NCBI GenBank assembly: GCA_907165275.2
Contig: OU015662.1
Location: 6,889,501 to 6,953,500, forward strand
Direction of reading: 5' to 3'
DNA: 64,000 nucleotides
Source of the DNA: Zygaena filipendulae
Lineage: Eukaryota > Arthropoda > Insecta > Lepidoptera > Zygaenidae
Shown here: positions 54,976 to 64,000 of the stretch, in pieces
How positions within the stretch are numbered: position 1 is the stretch's first letter
Layout: each line of letters begins with the position of its first letter
The notes under the pieces: model-generated
Seen by the model: only the letters and a program-made list of their open reading frames with translations
Database searches by the model: none
Told to the model about the DNA's origin: nothing
Program-made: the position numbers and the translations under genes

Positions 54976-57281
54976 TAAAAACTAAAGCTTTAAGTACCAC
55001 ATATGAAAGAGTAACAACTATGTAATTAAATTTTAATTCAAGGAAGGAGATAAATGAGGTTAAAATTTTTAATCCACAAAATAAATTAAAAAATTTTTTT
55101 TTTTTTTGGTGAAGTTTACCCCTCTCGGGGAAGGCAGAAGGAAACTTAGTCCATATAGCTAATTTATTAGTAGTTTTCTTCTTCTGAAGTTATTTACATC
55201 GAAATGCATTGATGAGATGCATTTTGATGCTTTACCGGAACTTTTGGCAGCAAATCTTCACAGTTGAACATTAATAGGACGCTCTGTGGGAAGTTGTATA
55301 GTAAAACGAAAACCTCTCGATAAACGGCCTATTTCATTTTATTTCACTGTTTCCGCACATTATTCATCACTAATGGATCACTATTATGCAAAATCCACCA
55401 TATTCACACAATTTTAATCACGATAAACTAATTTGCAAAACAAAGAAATAAAACTGTCGTCCACTCTGCTAGAAATCCCGCCAAAAGTCCCCTAACTAAA
55501 TTAAAAAAATTATACACGGCCAAAGACATTTTTTTTTTTTTGGTGAAGTTTACCCCCACCGTCCACCGTAGACGGAGAAATTCTCCATCTACGCCGTATC
55601 TACGCCCTCAGAGGTGCCTTCATTTTTTTTTTCTCTTTTTTTTGGACTCAACACTGAGTGTTATTTGCCACTTTCATGCACAAATTGCTTTCATGTGCCT
55701 TCATTTATGGCCTTCATGTAACCAGGAATGCACAACACGATATTGTACGACACCGGAATGTACAGCACTGGAATGCGCGACACTGAATTGTAGTATGACA
55801 CCGGAGTGTACAGCACCGGAATTGGTGACACCGCTCCTATTGGTCGATGAAATCACGCCTCCTTTCTTAGTGCTCGTTTACGTTACTTACCTAAACACTG
55901 GGTCAAATTATTGTCAAATAGGGCACAAATATTTTATGTTAGATCTTTTGGTGATGATTATTAGGTTTTATGTTAATGTTAATGCCTGTTACGTCGACCT
56001 AACTACGTATTACCTTGACCTAACTACGTATTATAGTCTACAGGTATAGGCAGGATAATCAAACAAAGACCACTCTATAATTATATTATAGACTTAAGCC
56101 GGATTCACACGAATTACGTCATTGCCGATTCGTCAAAAAACATGATATCTCATGACGGATGGACGTTCACATTGCATACAGAATAGTGTCTTTCATAATT
56201 CGTCAAAATATCCGAATTGATGTTCACATTTGTTTCGTAAATCGTGTCCAAGTCAAAGGATATACTGAACGGCGCGAGCGGGCACAGGTGGACGGAGCGC
56301 GAGCGCAACAGTGGATCCGTCGCAAAATATTCACGATTCGTGTTTTTTAACGTACGTGATTTTTAAAAGACGATACTTGATTAAAGACGTGTCTGTCATT
56401 TTTCACGATTCGTGACACGGGTATTTAAAAAGCATTGCCACCATCAAAAAACAAGACAAATCGTGAAAAAGACGATTCGTCAAAAAACACGAAATAGGGT
56501 ACTTGCATGAAATTTATTATAAGAAATTGTGTCAATATTTCAAAAATAGAGCCTTAGAAAAGCGTTATCGTGAAAGATTTACTAAAAAAAAATCAATAGT
56601 TTCCAAAATATTCAACGTTTAATTTTGTGAAACGGAACGTTGCAACGAAACACCAATCACAGTCAAGCTTAACACATGACGTCACTTTTATTTTTTTAGG
56701 AAACATTTACCTCTTTCAGAGAAGGCAAAAGAAACTAAGTGCATACAGTCAACGCATATTTTTTTATTTTCTGAAGTTTTTTACTTTAAAATGCATTGGT
56801 AAGATGCATTTCGATTCTTTACTGGAACTTTTGGAAGTAACTCGACACAGTTCAACCTTAATTTCGCTTTTGGATATTGAAGTTATCTGTCTGTCAGTGT
56901 GACATGACTCTGTCAATACGACAGTGACATTTCTATCACAGATTATTAAGGCGTAATTTTGAACTAGTGACGTCATGCCGCGTTTCGGCGGTAAAGTTTA
57001 AAGTAGGAACTTTGAAACGCTCTATTTAATTAATTTATGCGTATATATTTTTTCTTTTTCTTGCTTTGTTTAAGTAGGCCATATATCTTTAAAATAGACC
57101 GAAAAAAAAAATTCATGCAAGTACCCTATTGTCCTCGTGTGAACAGGCCGTTAGAGTACACTACACGTGGGGCACCTTGTTTGCACCTTACAATAATTAT
57201 TACTATTTCCACGAGCTATATATGTACCCTATACAGATTGTACAGATTATAAAGGTTACGAAAAGAAAGGAATCACGACTA

Positions 57282-58222
57282 GTGATGGGCGATTGCGAGA
57301 TATTTCAACTATCGAAACAATCGCATCGATTCAAAATTACAATCGAGTCAACTATCGACTCGCTCTTCGACCAAACTATCGAGATATTTTTCGATTATCT
57401 CGATTGTTTCATGTCAACCAGTGTTGCCATTTTTAAATTTAGAAAAGGCAAATTTTTCGCCTTGTAGTTTCCGAAATACAAGCTTTTGAAAATTTGACTA
57501 CGTGATCACATAGACAATACGAAAAGAAGAAGTTTGTGTACCAACACGATGGGTATGGGACTCGTAGTTTCCGAGATAAAAGCTTTTGAAAATTTGACCA
57601 GGTGATCACGTAGACATCACAAAAACAAGAAGTTTGAGTACCAACACGATGGGTCTAGGCCTCGTATTTTCCGAGAAATAAGCTTTTGAAAATTTGACCA
57701 CGTGATCACATAGACAACACGAAAACAAGAAGTTTGAGTACCAACACGATGGGTCTGGGACTCGTAGTTTCCGAGATATAAGCTTTTGAAAATTTGACCA
57801 GGTAATCACATAGACATCTCGAAACAAGAAGTTTGAGTACCAACGTGCTGACGGTTCATGACATCGTTGTTCAATTTTATTATTAAATACTTTTTTAATT
57901 TGATTTGTTTCATTAATCAACTTTTATTTCAACGACCACCTCACTCGGCGCTTCCACTTTTAAACTTTCTATTTCAATTACGAATGAAATCATTCGAGAT
58001 ATTCTGACTCGGGCTGGTCGTATATAACTCGATAACTATCGAAACTACCGATAGTTATCGTGATAATCTGTCTCGTAGTCGTAACTTGCTACATCCGAGA
58101 TAATCGCCTTATGGCCGAGTCGGACTATCGGACTATCGATAACTATCGAAACTATCGATTGTTATCGAGATATTTAAACTATCGAGATATTCGACTTGAT
58201 TCTCTCGCAATCGCGCATCGCT
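57282..58222. mobile_element. Terminal-inverted-repeat element rich in TATCGA motifs
   Basis: The left end AGTGATGGGCGATTGCGAGA matches the complement of the right end (CTCTCGCAATCGCGCATCGCT) at about 18 of 20 positions. Both subterminal regions are dense in ACTATCGA and TATCGATA words. The core is a 100-bp minisatellite. No transposase frame is seen and no clear target duplication, so it is non-autonomous. Confidence 0.6.
57465..57848. repeat. Minisatellite with exact 100-bp period (3.8 copies)
   Basis: Units start at 57465, 57565, 57665 and 57765 (TAGTTTCCGAGATAAAAGC ... CCAACACGATGGGT). Within each is a TGATCACATAGACA stretch. The period is exactly 100 for three steps despite base substitutions. 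Confidence 0.85.
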
Positions 58223-58661
58223 ATTGTATTAACTGGCGAACGGGAAGCGACTGGCGAGCGGTTAGCTGCGCCTGATTTACGTTACCTGTCTTATAGTATG
58301 GACTATTCATTTTAATTATTGTGGCGATGATGTCGCCACAATCTGTTTATAAATGTAAATAAGTAAAAAGTAATGTGAACATTATTGTCAGGGTCACATC
58401 ATGAACTGATTACAAGGTAGTGTAACCCAACATTCTTGACTAGGTTAGGTTCGTACTAATGACTAGGTCTCGCGAACCGAGCGAGCGTAGCGAGCGTGCC
58501 GCGGCCGGCGATGCGTTAAAGACAAAATATGGTGACATTTATTTGATTAATTCTTAGATGTGGCCACGACATCTCGATATATTAAAAAAAAAAAGATTAT
58601 AACAAGTATTCCGGTGTTGCCTTTTCTGGTGCTGTGCAACAGGGACTCGGAGACTTCCTTC

Positions 58662-59859
58662 TAGGGATGTGACATTGAGAGAAAAAAATCGATTTTTTTT
58701 TAAATCGATTTTTCTCTCTTTAATAATAATCAGTTTTGGATTAATCGATTTTAAATGGAGAAAAAATCGATATTTTTTATAATGAAAATCTGCATGCTTA
58801 TAGTAATAAAACTCTGAGATTAATTTAAACAATTAATAAAAATAAAATAAAATTTTGAATACGAATACAAACTTTTTAAAAGCCTCATATTGACTGAAAT
58901 ACAAAATTATCCTGATCTTTAAATCCTAACCTGATTATAAATAGGCCCTGTTTGCATACTTATAGTAATAAGACTCTGAGATTAATTTAAACAATTAATA
59001 AAAATAAAAATAAAATAAAATTTTGAATACGAATACAAACTTTTTAAAAGCCTCAATTGACTGAAATACAAAATTATCCTAATCCTAACCTGATTATAAA
59101 TAGGGCCTGTTTCCAGGGTTCCTACGAAGTATTACAATAAAAAAGAATTTCCAAATTGGTAAAAAAAGTAAAAAAAAAACACTGAGGGGTGTGACATTGT
59201 ACATAAAAAAATCGCTTTTTAACCCTTTAACCTCCACGTTTTTGTAGCCTAAATTTACCCCTAGCGCCACACGCTTTAAGCATGATTTTTCCTAGTGTTG
59301 GGAATATTTTATCGATAAATAATTAAATCTTAATTTTAAAAGTCAGTGCAGTGTTTTGTTCGTGAATACCGCTAATCGAGAACCTGAAATGTTTGAAAAT
59401 TATCTGGAATATTCCGAAACGTTATAAAACCGCCTTTAAATTTAGTTTAGAAATTGTCGTTTGAAAAATGAAGTTTCACCAACAAATAATGAATCAGTCG
59501 GTAAAATAGTACAGTTCATTGAATCCATCTAGTGAATGTTTGTCCAGGTCAAAAAACTAAACTTGCACACCACGTTTTTTAAACGTGCCGTGCGTTTGTA
59601 GCGATACCGACCCGATACGAACGCGAGTCAGACACAGCCTGAAGACTTTTGTAGGGTAAATGCGCGCCGCGCGTCTCTAAAACGCGCGTCGACAGCGCGT
59701 ATAAAACGTGGTGTGCATAGGCCCTGAATGTTGAGGGGTTGTAGATGCAAAATCAGTAAAAATTGATTGAACTATTATAAAAAAAATCGATTATTAATCG
59801 ATTATTCATAAAAATAAAATCATTTATTAAAACTAATCGATTATTTTTTCACATCCCTA
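58662..59859. mobile_element. Probable hAT-type non-autonomous element
   Basis: Termini TAGGGATGTGA and TCACATCCCTA are inverted repeats. The flanking octamers CTTCCTTC (58654-58661) and CTCCCTTC (59860-59867) match at 7 of 8, consistent with the 8-bp target duplication of hAT transposons. The interior is AT-rich with many ATCGATTTT words, a 160-bp tandem duplication and a nested GC-rich piece at about 59560-59720. No transposase frame is present. Confidence 0.6.
58791..59114. repeat. About 162-bp direct tandem duplication
   Basis: The unit from TGCAT(G/A)CTTATAGTAATA to GATTATAAATAGG(C/G)CCTG occurs at 58791-58952 and 58953-59114, with small indels. It lies inside the hAT-like element. Confidence 0.75.
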
Positions 59860-59998
59860 CTCCCTTCATGTGACGGATTCGGTTCGAATTTGGGGTGGGT
59901 GTTGTGAAGTGTGAACACAGAGTACTCTGTACTATTATGTTGTGAATTGTGAGCAGGTACCTACTTGTGTTGTTTTATTTTAATTTTGAATCGTTTCG

Positions 59999-60051
59999 CT
60001 TATGAACAGTGCGTGGTATTTAATCTTATGAACAGTGCGTGGTATTTAATC
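59999..60051 (+). repeat. 26-bp tandem duplication in the N4BP2-like 5' region
   Basis: The 26-bp unit beginning TATGAACAGTGCG at 60001 is repeated at once from 60027, with no mismatch that I can see. It ends about 17 bases before the start codon, so it lies in the 5' UTR or core promoter. Confidence 0.8.
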
Positions 60052-60067
60052 ATTGTTTCGTCAAAAA

Positions 60068-60209
60068 ATGGAGGAACTTAAAAATGCAGGAGCTGCTGAA
60101 CATGGTGATCAGCTTGAACATGATGTTGTGGAAACGTTATTGAATATGTTTGGAGAAGTAATGACTTTGGAGGCAATTAAGGCCATAGTTGAGAGCTGTG
60201 ATCACGATC
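60068..60209 (+). CDS. N4BP2-like coding exon 1 (CUE helices 1-2)
   Basis: Starts at the ATG of MEELKNAG and ends in phase 1 (base C) at donor GTAAGT. It encodes the first two CUE helices; the third lies in the next exon. The 5' UTR just upstream contains a perfect 26-bp tandem duplication. Confidence 0.88.
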
Positions 60210-63200
60210 GTAAGTATGATTTTTGTTTAACATTTTAAATCGGGTTTGTTTACACGCTAGTAATAAATATTATGCCAATGTGAGTTTGTTACGCTTTCAC
60301 GCCACAACTACTCAACAGAAAATAATGACATTTTGTTTACACGTTGATGTACAGTACAGAAAAGAAGCTAGGGTACTTTTATGCTAGAATTCCCCACGGC
60401 AACTACGAATTGAACTGCAGGGTAACCTTACAAGTAACTATAATTACTTATAATTACTTAGTTGTATTGTAAATATGTATTAAGTACTTTGTTTAATATG
60501 TTTCGTTAATAAGTACTTTGTTATAACATGTTTCTTTACCTTCGTAAAGTGAATATTTGAAAAAAGTACAAAAGATTTGCTTTATCTTTTGTTATGTTAG
60601 ATAAAGTGTATTGGCACTCTCGAATTTACCATTTTTTTCTCATACTTGTTTTGATAAGATAAAACTTAGTTGACTGGCTTGGACTAGTAACTATATTTAA
60701 TATTATATGGTGTTTTGTTTAGTCAGAGATTAACAGTAATTTCAAAGCCATAATTCTAACTCCATAATAATACCTATATATAATATATATACATATCTTA
60801 ATATATATAAATCACGTGTCACGTTGTTTGTCTGCGATGGACTCCGAAACTACTGAATGGATTTGATAAAATTTTGTAATCATTTATAATATGGTCCAAC
60901 TTAAAAGATAGGATAGTTTTAATCCCGGAATTCCCGCGGGAACACCGGCACTAATGCGGGGAACAGCTAATCACCGTAAACTACTGTCGGGGTACAAAGA
61001 AGGGCATAGAGTACTTTTCTCCCGCAACTTCCGTGGGAACTCCGAAGATCCAGATCCAGAAATAAACCCCTACAATGTCACAAACTCACCATTTACAAAC
61101 TCGCAAACTTTAGCCCTTTATAGTATCAGGATTGATAAATAAAATAAGTTCACTATAGTTTTAAATCAAACAAGCTATTGGTTGAAATGAAAACATTAGT
61201 ATTGTTTTTTTTATTTTCAGTGGATCGGTCTGTGGAAGCTATCATAATTATAAATACAGTCTTTAATGCAGCTGAACCAAATTTAAAATTACTACAACGA
61301 AATCCAGATAATCTAGTTCAAAATTGTGTTTCAAATGAAACTATGGAAAGTAATGGAAACCCATCTAATTCAGACTCAACCCAACCTAATGTGGTATATC
61401 AGACAGAATTATATACAGACAGTTGTGCAGATTTCGCTTCAACACAAAATAAAGATACAGGTATAATAACTATTTTTAAATATTAAATAGGCCAATGTAA
61501 CCCCCTAGCGTCGTCGTCGCCTCCTCCCCCTGGCTCTCACGTATTTGTGAGTTGTAATTGTAAATCGTAATATTCGAATACATTGTTTTTGCTGCTTGCT
61601 AAAACCTTCGGCTTTAGTCAAAACTTTGGCTCATTTTGACCAAAGCTGAAGGTGGTTTTTTTGACCCAAGATGGCCATAACCAAAGCCGATAGTCTGTAT
61701 AGTCCGTTCAGATACTACTGAATACTGAATGTACATAAACTACGTAGTATATGTATACATATACATTGTCCACATTATAATAAAAGTTCAGTTTACCTTT
61801 AAATCAAACAAAATATTGTTTAAAATGCAAACATATTGTTTATTTTTATTTTCAGTTGATCGATCTGTGGAAGCTATCATAAATAAAAATGCAGTGCTTA
61901 ATGTAGCTGAACAAAATACACAATTACTACAACATGATCAAGTTAGTCTAGTTCAAAATCGTGTTTCAAATGAAACTATGGAAAGTATTGAAAACCTATC
62001 CAATTCAGGCTCATCCCAACCTAATGCAGTATATCAAACAGAATTATACACAGACAGTTGTGCAGATTTCGCTTCAACACGAAATAAAGATACAGGTATA
62101 ATAACTATTTTTAAATGTTAAATGTGACAATGTGGCAGTGCGACTCCCGCGCACATCGCCTCTTCCGCCGTGGTCTCGCGCATTCGTAACTTGTAAATCG
62201 TAATATTCGAATAGGTGGTTGCTAAAACCTTCAACCTCAGTCAAAACTTGGGCCCATTTTGGCCGAGGCCCAAGGTGGTATGTATGGTAGGTATTTTGAC
62301 CGAAAATGCCTAAGTCGATGATTCGTTCAGGTTCAGACTCTACTGAATACTGAATGTACTTTAAACAAATTTGCTTAAACAATATTATCTAGCCAAAATC
62401 AAATGTCTGCTGAATATTAAATTCTGATTCAAAAGAATTAACTTATTTGCTACTGATTAAATTCCATAAGTACACCTCATAGAAAAGACATTACTAAAAA
62501 CTGTCTTTGGGTTGCATGAAACCCTACATGAGTTTAAACTGAAAGTTCATCTGAAGCACTACCATACAGAATGATAATAATAAACATGTAAAAAACCTTA
62601 AAGTCAATTTTTTTTTTCAGGTAAAAGTGAATCAACAAATCCAAATTTAATTGTGTTTGATGCCAGAAATAGTCCTAACCCAAACTCCAACACTAGTAAT
62701 GACACATTTTCTTATACTGGTGCGGTGAAAAAAGCAGGCCCTTCTAAAAACCAATTAAAACTGGCATCCAACAATGTGATACCATCAAATAATATTTTTT
62801 TCAAATGGACAGATGAGATCAGGAATATCCTCTCCTATCACAACCAGGGAGTGAGAGTTGTTATCATTCTCAGAGGTGCTTCAGGAAGTGGTAAAACTTC
62901 TTTAGCAAAACATTTGATAAGTATGACAATAGGTTCCACACCAAATCATTTTAAAAATCATATTTTTAGTACTGATGATTATTTTAACAGAAGAAATAAT
63001 TACGATTTTAATAAATCGTTATTAAGTCTTGCTCATCACTGGAATCAGACTAATGTAAATAAAGCAATGCAGCAAGGGCTGAGCCCTATTGTTGTAGATA
63101 ATACAAATGTCGAGTTGTGGGAAATGGAGCCATACGCTAGAATGGCAGTTGAGAATGGCTATTATATTGAAATTGTAGAACCACAAACTCCATGGGCTAA

Positions 63201-64000
63201 AAAACCAGGACAATTGGTTAGAAAAAGTCTTCATAATGTGCCTTTATCAAATATAAGGAGAATGGTCGATAATTTTCAAGAAGGTATAACAGGAAAACGT
63301 TTGTTGGCCGAGTTTGGTTTATCGTATCGACCAGGTATGGTGCCACCAGTTTTGAGGAAAATTCCCGTTGTTGAAACTAGAGAACAATTAGTGCCTCTAA
63401 TTGATGCAGCCGCACCTCTTGGTAAAATATTAAGTGAACCGATTCAAAAATCAGATAGTAAAAAAGAAGATTCTAAAATTACCAATTTCATGTTGGATGA
63501 TGATGGTTGGAGTGAAGACAAAGTTTTCACTAAATGCAAAATGCAAGCAAGTGCACTGAAAACGGAAATTAAATCTGAGGAACTACAATCCGCACAAGAA
63601 ACTACTGCCACTACATCAAACATGTTGATAGAACCAATAAATGACTGTCAGGATTGGAGACAAATTTCATTATTCATGCCGCGTTGGACTGATGATACAG
63701 CAGAAAAAACTGTACTACCATTACCAAGTGTAGAAAAGGTAACAAGTGCCACATCTGTGGAAGTAGGTGACACAGATATCAACAATCCTCGCATGATTCA
63801 AAAAGTTATCAATGCCACACCAAGAGATATTAATTTTATGGTTTACGGGTCAGATAAAAAATACAAAATACCCGAAAAATGGATGTTGGATAAAAGTACG
63901 ATGACTAACGAAGATGATTTTATCCTGAGCTCAAGAACGGTTAAGTGTCATAAACATGAAAATCATTTTAAAGCATTTAGAAATATGTTCAAACATATTT
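60068..64000 (+). CDS. N4BP2-like protein (CUE and P-loop kinase domains), 5' part
   Basis: Exons 60068-60209, 61221-61460, 61856-62095 and 62621 onward are all joined in phase 1; the gene runs off the window. The N-terminus is a CUE-type ubiquitin-binding domain (residues about 18-58, VVETLLNMFGEV to DRSVEAII), with Gly where the usual MFP motif has Pro. The fourth exon holds a P-loop (GASGSGKT, 62875-62898), a STDDYF acidic motif and DNTN, matching the AAA_33/polynucleotide-kinase-like domain of NEDD4-binding protein 2. Human N4BP2 has this order and a C-terminal Smr nuclease domain, which would lie outside the window. Exons 2 and 3 are duplicates of each other. No stop occurs in the last 1380 nt. 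Confidence 0.9.
60796..60970 (+). mobile_element. Helitron-like copy in intron 1 of the N4BP2-like gene
   Basis: AAATCACGTGTC subfamily, beginning TCTTAATATATATAAATC and ending CTAA instead of CTAG. A further partial unit follows to about 61136. Confidence 0.5.
61221..61460 (+). CDS. N4BP2-like coding exon 2 (duplicate copy a)
   Basis: This 240-nt, phase 1-1 exon follows TTTTCAG and precedes GTATAATA. It begins (L)DRSVEAII, completing the CUE domain, then continues as an Asn/Ser/Gln-rich linker. It is about 73% identical at protein level to exon 3, with the same length and splice contexts. Confidence 0.88.
61856..62095 (+). CDS. N4BP2-like coding exon 3 (duplicate copy b)
   Basis: This exon has the same 240-nt length, phase and flanking intron sequence as copy a. 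Spliced from exon 1 it gives a Leu codon (C plus TT) just as copy a does (C plus TG), so either can complete the CUE domain. It is open throughout and therefore probably functional. Confidence 0.87.
62621..64000 (+). CDS. N4BP2-like coding exon 4 (P-loop kinase, partial)
   Basis: The exon follows a long poly-T/CAG acceptor and remains open to the window end. It encodes a Ser/Asn-rich lead, then VVIILRGASGSGKTSLAKHL, STDDYF, VVDNTNVELWEM and the kinase C-terminal part, then an acidic linker. The phase fits both duplicated exons (G plus GT). Confidence 0.9.

Larger units (their letters stand above)
54976..60067. other. Divergent intergenic interval between Cdk8 and the N4BP2-like gene
   Basis: Contains a repeat with GAAGTTTACC(C/T)C and ATGCATTG(A/G)TGAGATGCATTT at about 55087-55290 and 56690-56880. 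An element with many ACGATTCGT words follows (56092-57150), bounded by GCCGGATTCACACGA and its partial complement. Then come the TATCGA-rich element and the hAT-like element. A GAGCGAGCGTAGCGAGCG stretch is at 58477-58497. The 169-codon frame at 55540-56049 is low-complexity and not credible. Confidence 0.55.
61150..62380 (+). repeat. Tandem segmental duplication spanning N4BP2-like exons 2 and 3
   Basis: Two units of about 0.6 kb align through the upstream intron (TAAATCAAACAA...), the 240-nt exon, the downstream intron (GTATAATAACTATTTTTAAA...), the GTAATATTCGAATA stretch, the AAAACCTTC/CAAAACTT segment and the CTACTGAATACTGAATGTAC end. The breakpoints are near 61150, 61790 and 62370. The whole exon with its splice signals was copied, so this is a genomic duplication, not retroposition. 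Confidence 0.8.

Noticed and set aside
55540..56049. 169-codon open frame with Cys/Thr repeats
   Set aside because: It starts in poly-T and the repeat GAAGTTTACCCC. Its Cys/Thr pattern comes from a short DNA repeat (ACACCGGAATGTACAGC). There are no domains or splice context.
57465..57848. Regular repeats resembling a CRISPR array
   Set aside because: The repeats are contiguous 100-bp units without spacers in an animal genome; this is a minisatellite.

Overview
The window is eukaryotic nuclear DNA, almost certainly from a moth (Lepidoptera). Three things point there: two intact insect acyl-CoA desaturase genes carrying variants of the lepidopteran LPAQ signature, intron-rich genes in AT-rich DNA, and dozens of short repeats of lepidopteran type (Helitron-like copies ending in a GC hairpin plus CTAG, and CCGACTTCC-type elements). 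Five genuine genes can be assembled from splice sites: two desaturases, a secreted protein with a Kazal-like domain, Cdk8, and the 5' part of an N4BP2-like gene. There is also one orphan desaturase first exon.

Layout. At 3.9-30.0 kb, on the minus strand, lie two desaturases in the same orientation. Desaturase A is at 7753-3932 (356 aa) and desaturase B at 30015-23482 (349 aa). Both have three coding exons with identical intron positions and phases. Between them, at 15305-15107, is an intact extra copy of A's first exon with its splice donor and its own TATA-type promoter, but no exons 2 and 3. It is either the relic of a third gene or an alternative first exon of A. All three promoters carry a TTCGCA/TGCGAA inverted motif upstream of a TATA box. 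The DNA between is packed with transposon debris: a Tc1-like transposase relic, a GC-rich endonuclease-like retroelement fragment, LINE fragments and many Helitron-like copies.

At 35.7-44.4 kb, on the plus strand, is a three-exon gene for a 420-aa secreted Ser/Thr/Pro-rich protein ending in a six-cysteine Kazal-like domain. At 46.7-55.0 kb, on the minus strand, is the complete Cdk8 gene (eight coding exons, 467 aa), the kinase of the Mediator CDK module. At 60.1 kb to the window end, on the plus strand, is an N4BP2-like gene with a CUE domain, then a P-loop kinase domain. Its second exon (240 nt) is tandemly duplicated, and either copy can complete the CUE domain in frame.

The desaturases form one functional group: fatty-acyl desaturation, probably in the branch that gave rise to moth sex-pheromone desaturases. 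The other genes appear unrelated neighbours. The rest of the window is repeat-rich: perfect hairpins, palindromic MITEs, a 100-bp minisatellite inside a terminal-inverted-repeat element, and a probable hAT-type element with an 8-bp target duplication. I saw no rRNA, tRNA or CRISPR array, but I did not run a structural RNA search.
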